This document shows positions 47,364-54,672 of a stretch of DNA of 64,000 nucleotides, piece by piece (the first letter of the stretch is position 1; each line of letters starts with the position of its first letter). Under the pieces are notes generated by a model, which saw only the letters and a program-made list of their open reading frames with translations, had not been told where the DNA came from and did not search any database. Source of the stretch: JBOGUF01 sp050696075 (GTDB lineage: Bacteria > Chloroflexota > Chloroflexia > Thermomicrobiales > UBA6265); assembly GCA_050696075.1 (NCBI GenBank), contig JBOGUF010000142.1, positions 208,508-272,507 of the forward strand. Direction: 5' to 3'. The translations under genes and the position numbers were made by a program.

Positions 47364-47759
47364 ATGAAGGGCACCCGCGAGCCAGGAGAGATCGTGGGGA
47401 ATCAGCGCGGGTCAATCGAGATCACGCCGCGTTTTCGATTTCGGCTCCACCCTGTTGTTCACATTGTGAAGCGGTTTTCAAAAGGGAAGCGATGCCGCGA
47501 TTGCAGACGGTATTTCTTCCCAACTCGCCGATGGTTCCACCGAGATAAGAATCGACCTGACGGGTTTCAAATCTATTGCAAGATGTGCAAGCGATTGCGG
47601 GATCGTCGCTCGTATCAGTCTCACGCTCCCGCGCGTCTCAAGGACCGCACGGGAATGGAAGGTCGGGCACTGCGATCAGATCAACGCATGGCATCGGGTC
47701 TACATCAAGGATTACCGAACCGGTCGGCGAAGGCGCAACGTTCTCATTTCGCCGCCTGA
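47364..47759 (+). CDS. Zinc-ribbon protein, probably a frameshifted remnant
   Basis: The N-terminal half has a four-Cys zinc ribbon (KRCRDCRRYFFP, then QIYCKMCKRLRDR) with the spacing seen in small phage and HNH-associated proteins. After about residue 93 (ARLKDR) the sequence becomes implausible. The +1 frame from about 47647 continues sensibly (EWKVGHCDQINAWHRVYIKDYRTG) right into the HNH gene start at 47782. A one-base shift near 47640 would explain this. It lies just after tRNA-Ser(GCT). Coding as drawn is uncertain. Confidence 0.4.
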   Translation: MKGTREPGEIVGNQRGSIEITPRFRFRLHPVVHIVKRFSKGKRCRDCRRYFFPTRRWFHRDKNRPDGFQIYCKMCKRLRDRRSYQSHAPARLKDRTGMEGRALRSDQRMASGLHQGLPNRSAKAQRSHFAA

Positions 47760-47781
47760 CGAATCACCAGAGGATCAAGCT

Positions 47782-48167
47782 ATGAAGGTTTGTAGCGTCT
47801 GTGCGACTCCTTCCCACTCTCGGATTTCCCTCGTAGGAGCGGCCGGGCCATAGCAGAGTGCCGAGTTTGCCGGAATCGACGGCAGCCGCGCTATCGGGAC
47901 TCGACAAAACGAACGGCTTATCGCCAGAATCGCCGGGTTCGTGAAGAGGGTCGAATCGACACTGTCGAGTGGCAGGCGATCCGTGAGGCACACCATCATC
48001 GATGCGCATATTGTGGTGTCGACGGCAAACTCACTATGGATCACGGCGTTTCTCTAAGCAAAGGCGGAAGACACACGATTTCCAACATTGTTCCCGCCTG
48101 TCAGAGCTGCAACAGTCGCAAGCACACCAAGCTCTGGCGTCCACGTCTTGTTGGAATGCTTGAGTAA
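47782..48167 (+). pseudogene. Frameshifted HNH endonuclease gene
   Basis: AGAGGA precedes an ATG at 47782 (MKVCSVC), but this frame ends at TAG 47851-47853. From about 47805 another frame is open to TAA 48167 and encodes a second CRVC pair followed by a full HNH finger: CAYCGVDG, LTMDHGVSLSKGG, NIVPACQSCNSRK. That frame has no start codon of its own before the HNH core. A single-base change between about 47800 and 47830 joins the two parts into a normal zinc-ribbon HNH protein of about 128 residues. Typical of phage-type HNH genes. Confidence 0.7.
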
Positions 48168-48201
48168 TGGTCGCACGGTTGTCTAGGGCCAGTTTGGTTG
48201 G

Positions 48202-48230
48202 TTGGCCTGTCGGTACGGGCGTGCTATAAT
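48202..48230 (+). promoter_or_regulatory. promoter of tRNA-Arg(GCG)
   Basis: A perfect TATAAT (48225-48230) lies 17 bp after TTGGCC (48202-48207), and the tRNA starts 15 bp later. Confidence 0.65.
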
Positions 48231-48244
48231 TCAGCTATGGTTAT

Positions 48245-48321
48245 GTGCCTGTAGCTCAGTTGGATAGAGCGACAGCTTGCGGAGCTGTAGGCCGGGGGTT
48301 CGAGTCCCTCCAGGCATACCA
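48245..48321 (+). tRNA. tRNA-Arg(GCG)
   Basis: The acceptor GTGCCTG pairs with CAGGCAT. The D arm is GCTC-AGTTGGATA-GAGC, the anticodon stem is ACAGC/GCTGT with loop TTGCGGA, and the T arm contains GGTTCGAGTCC. The discriminator is A and CCA is encoded. Anticodon GCG reads CGC and CGU. Most bacteria use ACG (edited to ICG) for this box, so this is a rare form. Confidence 0.9.
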
Positions 48322-48328
48322 GAGCAGA

Positions 48329-48362
48329 GCCGATCAGCGAACGCGCTGGTCGGCTTCTCTTT
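48329..48362 (+). terminator. intrinsic terminator after tRNA-Arg
   Basis: GCCGATCAGCG (48329-48339) pairs with CGCTGGTCGGC (48344-48354, one T-G) across AACG, followed by TTCTCTTT. Confidence 0.75.
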
Positions 48363-48432
48363 GCGCGATAAGTCGAAGTTCCCGCATTTGATGTGCTGGA
48401 ATCGCCGGCACCTGCCTGCTAAAATCAACCGT

Positions 48433-48521
<89 letters not shown>

Positions 48522-48556
48522 AGGCGAGCGCGAGCGTGAAGCGCGCGATGATGCAC

Positions 48557-48648
48557 GGAAGGGTCGCATAGTTGGCCTAGTGCGCGCGACTGGAAATCGC
48601 GTAGGCGGTGACCCCGCCTCGAGGGTTCGAATCCCTCCCCTTCCGCCA
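48557..48648 (+). tRNA. tRNA-Ser(GGA)
   Basis: The acceptor GGAAGGG pairs with CCCTTCC. The anticodon stem is CGCGA/TCGCG with loop CTGGAAA (anticodon GGA, reads UCC and UCU). It has a long variable arm, T arm GGTTCGAATCC, discriminator G and encoded CCA. It lies 35 bp after tRNA-Ser(CGA), likely one transcript. Confidence 0.95.
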
Positions 48649-48682
48649 GCTTTACACCATTGACTTGATCCTTTTTCTCGAG

Positions 48683-49621
48683 CTATTTCCGCGCCATGAT
48701 CTTCAACATCGCCTCGATCGCCGCTCGCTCCGGCATTGACGGCTGTGCGCCTGGCTTCGTCACCGCGACCGCCCCGGCGGCAACGCCGACCTTCATCGCC
48801 TGCGCGAGATCCGCCCCTGACGCAACTTGCCCGGCAAGCGCCCCGCAAAACGCGTCGCCCGCGCCAGTCGTATCAACGACGTCTACTGTTGGCGCCTGGA
48901 CTCGAACGATGCCGGCGCCGTCAACCAGCACCGCACCGGCCGCACCAAGCGTCACGATGACTGAGGAAGGGCCATGTTCTCGTAACCGCTTCGCGACGTC
49001 TTGCCAATCGCGCTGGCCGCTATCCACGCCAAGCAACTCCCTCGCCTCGGATTCGTTGACGACCAACACGTCGGCTTGGAGCGCCAGCGCTCTTCCTGTA
49101 GCCGGCTCCGGCGTCGCGTTGACGATCACCGGCACGCCCGACGTTCGCGCCTCGAGAAATAACACGTCGAGGGCATCGCTCGGCAGTTCCAAGGTCGCCA
49201 GAACCACGGCCGGATCAACACGTTGGAGAGCCGTGATCGCCTGTTCCGTAGTCACCGCTCGCGTTGCGCCGGGTATGTAGGCAATGCGGTTCTCCCCGGA
49301 CTCCTCGACGGTGATTAAAGCGACGCCTGACGGATGATCATCGATGATCGCGACGTGTGTACAGTCGATTTGATCCGCTTCCAGGTCGGCGAGCCGTTGC
49401 CTGCCAAAGTCGTCGTTGCCGAGCGACCCGAGCATCGCCGTGGGTGCGCCGGAGCGCGCCGCGGCCACCGCTTGGTTCGCGCCTTTACCCCCACCGAAGA
49501 TGTCGAACCGATCGCCGGTAACGGTTTCGCCTTCCTTGGGTGCGCGGGGAACGCGAACGACGAGATCGGTGTTGATCGATCCCGCGACCAGAACTCGGCC
49601 CCACCGCGCATCAAACGCCAC
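48683..49621 (-). CDS. rbsK: Ribokinase (PfkB family)
   Basis: Phosphorylates ribose (or a related sugar) at O5 (312 aa). Motifs: VLVAGSINTDLVVRVPRAPKEGETVTG, FGGGKGANQAVAAAR (PfkB signature 1), VTLGAAGAVLV, and VDTTGAGDAFCGALAGQVA with the catalytic Asp (signature 2). The GTG at 49621 lies within the last codons of the transglutaminase gene (11-bp overlap), with GGGAG 7 bases before it. No ribose transporter or RbsD nearby; it appears to be an added last gene of a membrane-peptidase-type operon. Confidence 0.93.
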   Translation of the reverse strand: MAFDARWGRVLVAGSINTDLVVRVPRAPKEGETVTGDRFDIFGGGKGANQAVAAARSGAPTAMLGSLGNDDFGRQRLADLEADQIDCTHVAIIDDHPSGVALITVEESGENRIAYIPGATRAVTTEQAITALQRVDPAVVLATLELPSDALDVLFLEARTSGVPVIVNATPEPATGRALALQADVLVVNESEARELLGVDSGQRDWQDVAKRLREHGPSSVIVTLGAAGAVLVDGAGIVRVQAPTVDVVDTTGAGDAFCGALAGQVASGADLAQAMKVGVAAGAVAVTKPGAQPSMPERAAIEAMLKIMARK

Positions 49622-52217
49622 GCTGCTTCTCCCGAATTCGCCGTCGTCGTCGCCAGCTCCTGAGGACCGCCGCCCGCAGCTCCTTCCAGGCAGATTGGCC
49701 AACGGCGGCGTCCACGGGCGTGACCGGCCGCCCGCCGTACTGTTCCGCTTCATAGAGCTGGGCGAGCATCCGAGCGGGCGTTCGCATCGTCGGGGCGACG
49801 TGCCCCAGTTCGCGCGCATATTCGACTGGCGTCAACGATGGATCTGGCCGCAGGCCCCACAAGCGCCCGACCCGCTGGACTCGCGCATAGAGCGCCCCAA
49901 TCGGGCTCATCCCGCGAAATCCCCACAGCCAAATCAAACTGGCAGCGCCAACTCCCAAGAAAGCGAGGACAACTAGGATTCCCGTTCCAACGACGAGTTC
50001 GTCGGCGTATCGACTGATACCTTCGTCGCTCGCCCGTGGCTCCTCCATGACACCGACGGCGCCCGGCGTCGCCATCGGTTCCGGTGTCGGGGTTGGGGCG
50101 ACGGTTGGCGTCGGCAAAGGTTCGACTGTCGCCGGCGGAATCACGTCGGGCTGTTGCTCTTGATCGGCGCCGTGTTGGAACGGCTCCGCAGCCGGCGTCG
50201 GCTCGAAGGGAATCCAGCCGTACCCAGGAATGAAGACCTCGACCCAGGTATGGGCTTGCTTCTCCCGGTAGAGGTATCCTCCGGCTCCGTCGTCGAATGG
50301 TACGGATCGATAGCCCGCGGCAATCCGCGACGGGATGTCGAGCGAGCGCAGCATCACGACCATCGCGGAGGCGAAGTACTCGCAGTATCCTCGCTGACTC
50401 TCAAAGAGGAAGTAATCGACCACATCCTGATCATCCGGGGGGACCTCGATGTTTTCGTCGTATGCGAACGTGGTGCGCAGATAGTCCTGGATGGCCAGCG
50501 CCTGGTCGTACTGGCTGTCAGCTCCCGCCGCGACCTGCCGCGCCAGATCGACGGTCTGCCGCGTCACGGTCGTCGGGAGCATCATGTAACGCGCGTCGAC
50601 GAAGTCGGGAAAGTCGGTACTTGCCTGCCGCAAGTCGTCTGGATCGGCAAAGCTCGCTAGCCCGGTCACCTGGTATCGGTCGCCTTGAGCCGGCGTTTCC
50701 TCCGCGCGCACCGCTTCGACGTCGTCGTAAATGGGAAGCTGGCCCGTCACGAACAGGGTCTCGACGCGACCATCGTCCCCAATCGTCCAGGTCGTATCGA
50801 GAAAGCGGCTCTCCCGCAGTTCAGTCCGCATCGCTAGAATCTGGGCAGCCATCGCCGGATCTGAGATGCGTTGGTCGTCGCCGGACACGCCGGGTTCGTG
50901 TTCCGCGTCTCTTAGGAGGCTGATGAGTTGGCGCAAGTCCTCGGGTTGATCCCCGAGGTCGGTGCCTTGCACGTCGAACTCTGCCTCGTTGAGCTGCCGC
51001 CAGCTCACCTGGACGCTCGCCGTCTCGGAACTGCTCACATAAGTGTATATCGAGAAGAGAAGATCGCCTTTGGGGCGAAGCACGACGATCTCTGCTCCCT
51101 CCCGCGATCGATCTCCCGTCATCTCGGAGGACAAGAAGACGCTCTGTTCGGGTTGAAAGGTAATGAGCGGCGCTCGCTGTTCCCCGTCGTCGCCCAACGA
51201 ACGAAAGGTATCCTCGACGTCGGTCGACCAGCCGTGTCCATCGTATCGGTTGTAGTGGAACGCGGTGAGATAGACGGGTCGGTCTGCCTGGACAACGGCC
51301 ACTGGCTCATCGCTGAGGTTGAGCGCTCCACCAAGTCGAAACGACTCGCCAAACGAGGCGAATGAACCGCCGCTTCGTGATTCGCGGTTCAGTGGCGTGA
51401 TCAGATCGTTCCATCGATCCTCAATGGCATCGAGCGGCCTGTCTAAGCGTTCGGCAATGTGTTGTAAGAGGGGTCGGGCGGCATTCGTGGGCAGCGTCCA
51501 TCCGAAGAGGACGACGACCAGCGCGATGCTAAGGCCGCTCCGCACAAAGTGCCACGGCAGCCGGTCGGGAGACGGCAAGCGCGTCCGTGACCATTCAACC
51601 TGCCGGCGAAACGCGAAGTGTCGCGCCGCCAACACCAACGCACCAAGTGTATAGATCACGAGGGGCGCCGAGGACGAATCAGTCGCATAGCCCAGGTTGA
51701 TGACGATGACCATCCCGGGCAGGGCAGCGGCGGCGATAAGCCATCGACGCCGGTAAAGCATCCAAGACGAACTGTAGGCGACCAGCCAGACCGTGAACGC
51801 CATCATCAGCACGAAGAGATCGGCGTCGTCAATGCGGCGACCAGCCTCCGCCTGCCTGACCCACAGCGCGGCCCGATCCCACAGGAAGTCAAGACGCTGC
51901 CGCCAGCCCACGGCCCCGTCGAGCGTGGCGGCAGTCAACGCGATCGCCAGTGCCAGTCCAAGCAGGAAGGAGAGCGTGTGCGTCAGGAGTTCCGGCGCCC
52001 GCGACTTCGCGAGGACGACGCCGTTTAGGAGCGCAAGAGCGGCGACCGGAGTCAGCACGGTCAGACCGTCGGCCCAATCCTCTCGTTCAATCGTCCTGGC
52101 CGCCACGAGCACAATCAGAAAATGCAAACCAATGGTGATCCATCCTTCCGCTGGCGACCACCGTTCGAGCAGGTTTCCACCTCGACTTGTTCGGATGGAA
52201 GCGAGTGTGCTAACCAC
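49611..52217 (-). CDS. Transglutaminase-like membrane protein (TgpA/DUF3488 type)
   Basis: 868-residue protein. About six membrane segments in the N-terminal 220 residues (such as LHFLIVLVAA, LALLNGVVLA, FLLGLALAIALT) precede a long extracytoplasmic part with a transglutaminase core. The core has Cys in RGYCEYFASAMVVMLRS and His in QAHTWVEVFIPGYGWIPFEPTP. The usual Asp after WIPF is Glu. A Pro/Thr-rich linker (PTPTVAPTPTPEP) is followed by one more membrane helix (ILVVLAFLGVGAASLIWLWGF) and a cytosolic tail. GTG 52217 overlaps the DUF58 stop by 8 bp. Confidence 0.88.
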   Translation of the reverse strand: MVSTLASIRTSRGGNLLERWSPAEGWITIGLHFLIVLVAARTIEREDWADGLTVLTPVAALALLNGVVLAKSRAPELLTHTLSFLLGLALAIALTAATLDGAVGWRQRLDFLWDRAALWVRQAEAGRRIDDADLFVLMMAFTVWLVAYSSSWMLYRRRWLIAAAALPGMVIVINLGYATDSSSAPLVIYTLGALVLAARHFAFRRQVEWSRTRLPSPDRLPWHFVRSGLSIALVVVLFGWTLPTNAARPLLQHIAERLDRPLDAIEDRWNDLITPLNRESRSGGSFASFGESFRLGGALNLSDEPVAVVQADRPVYLTAFHYNRYDGHGWSTDVEDTFRSLGDDGEQRAPLITFQPEQSVFLSSEMTGDRSREGAEIVVLRPKGDLLFSIYTYVSSSETASVQVSWRQLNEAEFDVQGTDLGDQPEDLRQLISLLRDAEHEPGVSGDDQRISDPAMAAQILAMRTELRESRFLDTTWTIGDDGRVETLFVTGQLPIYDDVEAVRAEETPAQGDRYQVTGLASFADPDDLRQASTDFPDFVDARYMMLPTTVTRQTVDLARQVAAGADSQYDQALAIQDYLRTTFAYDENIEVPPDDQDVVDYFLFESQRGYCEYFASAMVVMLRSLDIPSRIAAGYRSVPFDDGAGGYLYREKQAHTWVEVFIPGYGWIPFEPTPAAEPFQHGADQEQQPDVIPPATVEPLPTPTVAPTPTPEPMATPGAVGVMEEPRASDEGISRYADELVVGTGILVVLAFLGVGAASLIWLWGFRGMSPIGALYARVQRVGRLWGLRPDPSLTPVEYARELGHVAPTMRTPARMLAQLYEAEQYGGRPVTPVDAAVGQSAWKELRAAVLRSWRRRRRIREKQRGV

Positions 52218-53484
52218 GGCTTCCCATCCCGGTTGCGACCGCACCGCTCGCCGCGAGGGCGGCGCTGATCGGCTCTCCGTACTTGACGAGGTGCGTCGGG
52301 ATGCCGGACGCCAGCAACCCACTGACGACCATGAGCGACGAGGGCGCCTCGCCAAAGGTCTCCGGTTCGACGAGGATCGCCGCCGCACGCACTCGACGGG
52401 CCGCAATCTCAGCCAGAGCCCGAACCCACGATTCGTCCGTCGAGGACGTTATGACGAGCAGCGTGCTCTGCTTCGTAAACCGGCGCGCTTCGCGCACCAG
52501 CACTTCGGCCAATGAGCGAGGACCATCGGCCTGCACTACCGCCAATGCTTCGAGCATCTTCAGATACTGCCGGTCAGAACGGTCCGACGGGAGCACTTCA
52601 TAGTGCGCGCCTGAGGCGATCATGCCTACACTACGTCCCAGGTCGAGCGAACGATGCGCGAGTGACGCCGCAATTGTTACCGCATACTCTTCTGTCGCGT
52701 CGAGCCACGCCTCAATCGGCCATTGACCGTGCCGGTCCATGGTTACCGTTGGTGGCCGCATCGCGCGCACGCTGTGTTGCTGGTCGAGATCGAGCACGAT
52801 CCAGACGTCAGCTGTTGGATCCTCGTCGAATTCTTTCACCATCAACCGATTTTGCCGCGCGGTCGCCGACCAACTGATGCGGTTATAGGCATCGCCCGGC
52901 ACGTACTCGCGAATACCAGACACACTCGCGTTGAGAAACGGCGTCCGCCGATTACTTGTGACGCCGCCGGTCAGTTGCCCGAGCGGCAACGGAAAACCGG
53001 TGACGTCGACGGCCGCCGGGTAAACGACCACTTCGACCGTGGTCGGCGCGGTCAGCGACGCCGGAAAGAGTCCGAATGGATCGCCGGACCGCATCCGCAA
53101 TGGTCCGAGGTGGTAGCGACCACGGCGCGCGCAAATCGTCTCCACTATCCATTCCATACGTCCGCGACCGCGAACGTGGATGACCCGGCTTGCGCGATGG
53201 TTCGGGAACGTCGACACGTCCCGCACTTCGACCCAGAGCTTCGCCAGCCAACCGCGGTTCAGCACGGCGATCTGTTCACGCAACGGTTGGCCCACCTGCG
53301 CACGATCCGATGCCACGCGGCGGACGACAGTCAGACCGCGCAGGCTGATCCGGCTCCAAAGATAGGCGCAGATGAGTACCGCTGACACCGCCAGTGCTAC
53401 GCGATCCAGCACATGCCAGTCGTTGACCTGAGCGATCAGTATCGCGACGAGGAGCAGTCCGCACAGCCGCAAGAAGGCCGACAC
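52210..53484 (-). CDS. DUF58 domain protein
   Basis: 424 aa. Two hydrophobic segments at the N-terminus (LCGLLLVAILIAQV, VALAVSAVLICAYLW) and the conserved DUF58 block REYVPGDAYNRISWSATARQNRLMVKEFDED (in parts), followed by a vWA-like fold (WIVLDLDQQHS). It is a usual partner of MoxR ATPases. GTG 53484 is 6 bp after moxR, with AGGCGG upstream. Function of the family is not settled; probably assembly or activation of a membrane or secreted complex with MoxR. Confidence 0.9.
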   Translation of the reverse strand: MSAFLRLCGLLLVAILIAQVNDWHVLDRVALAVSAVLICAYLWSRISLRGLTVVRRVASDRAQVGQPLREQIAVLNRGWLAKLWVEVRDVSTFPNHRASRVIHVRGRGRMEWIVETICARRGRYHLGPLRMRSGDPFGLFPASLTAPTTVEVVVYPAAVDVTGFPLPLGQLTGGVTSNRRTPFLNASVSGIREYVPGDAYNRISWSATARQNRLMVKEFDEDPTADVWIVLDLDQQHSVRAMRPPTVTMDRHGQWPIEAWLDATEEYAVTIAASLAHRSLDLGRSVGMIASGAHYEVLPSDRSDRQYLKMLEALAVVQADGPRSLAEVLVREARRFTKQSTLLVITSSTDESWVRALAEIAARRVRAAAILVEPETFGEAPSSLMVVSGLLASGIPTHLVKYGEPISAALAASGAVATGMGSRG

Positions 53485-53490
53485 GGCCGC

Positions 53491-54489
53491 CTATCCGCCT
53501 GGGCGCCGAACGCCCCAACTGGTGCTGGACCGCGCGCCCGGCTGGGCGCCGGGCACCGGCAGTGCGTTCAAGATATCGAGGATCACCATGCGGCTGTCGA
53601 CGTTCTTCATCCTGGCCGACGGAGAGACGATGACGCGGTGGGCGAGCGTCGACTCCGCAAGCTCCTTCACGTCGTCGGGTGTGACGAAGTCACGCCCGTG
53701 CAGCGCGGCCCAGGCACGCGACGCGTTATACAACGCCAGCGAACCGCGAGGGCTGGCGCCGAGGTAGACATCGTCGTGCGGCAATCGGGTGGTCTCGACG
53801 ATTGAGAGGATGTATTCCTTGACCGGCGGCGAAACGTGGATCTCCTTGACCGCCGCCTGAGCCACAACCAAGTCTTCAACTCGGATCACCTGGCTCAGTG
53901 TCTCTAGCGGGTGGGTCCGATGCTGGCGCTCCAATATCTCCAGTTCGTTGGCTCGACCCGGATAGCCAAGAGAGAGTCGAATCAAGAACCGGTCAAGCTG
54001 AGCCTCGGGCAAGGGGAAGGTCCCCTCGTAGTCAATCGGATTCTCCGTTGCCAGTACGACGAACGGATCCGGCAACGGGTGAGAATGCCCATCAACCGTA
54101 ATTTGTGCTTCTTCCATAGCCTCCAATAACGCCGACTGGGTCTTCGGCGTTGCGCGGTTGATCTCGTCGGCCAAGACCAACTGCGCCACAATCGGTCCTT
54201 GGCGGAACTCGAAACGGCTCGTCTGCTGGTTGAAGACGTTAACGCCGGTGACGTCGCTCGGGAGTAAGTCGGGCGTAAACTGGATGCGTTTGAAGGACGA
54301 CCCGATGGATCGGGCAATCGCCTTAGCCAGCACGGTCTTGCCGACGCCCGGCACGTCTTCGATCAGGACGTGCCCACGGCATAAGAGCGCGACCAGGACG
54401 AATTGCACTTCACGTCGCTTACCGACAATGACGCGCTCGACGTTGTCGCAAACGACATTTGCCAGCGACTGAACCTGAGTCGGATCCAT
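53491..54489 (-). CDS. MoxR-family AAA+ ATPase
   Basis: 332-residue chaperone-like ATPase. Walker A VPGVGKTVLAKAIA, Walker B LVLADEINRATPKTQSALLEAMEE, sensor ATENPIDYEGTFPLPEAQLDRF, and a C-terminal lid with LGASPRGSLALY. ATG 54489 is chosen (GAGG before it). It heads the operon moxR-DUF58-transglutaminase-rbsK. It and polA are divergent; a TATACT -10 lies at 54604-54599 on this strand. Confidence 0.94.
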   Translation of the reverse strand: MDPTQVQSLANVVCDNVERVIVGKRREVQFVLVALLCRGHVLIEDVPGVGKTVLAKAIARSIGSSFKRIQFTPDLLPSDVTGVNVFNQQTSRFEFRQGPIVAQLVLADEINRATPKTQSALLEAMEEAQITVDGHSHPLPDPFVVLATENPIDYEGTFPLPEAQLDRFLIRLSLGYPGRANELEILERQHRTHPLETLSQVIRVEDLVVAQAAVKEIHVSPPVKEYILSIVETTRLPHDDVYLGASPRGSLALYNASRAWAALHGRDFVTPDDVKELAESTLAHRVIVSPSARMKNVDSRMVILDILNALPVPGAQPGARSSTSWGVRRPGG

Positions 54490-54672
54490 GGACCTCGGAC
54501 TTCTCAGGCTGGGAGCAACGCGCATTGCTCGCCAGCCGTGGATTTCGGCACGGCGCCGAGACGAGTAAGCTACACCTTGACCGCTCCGCGGCTACCCAAG
54601 TATAGCAACGCGTCGCCCCCGCCTTGCCCGCGCGCCGTCCTATACTCTGCAAGACTGAGAAGGAGACTGCTG

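Noticed and set aside
54403..54672. N-terminal extension of the polA frame
   Set aside because: It overlaps moxR in antisense; the ribosome site and family start are at 54673.
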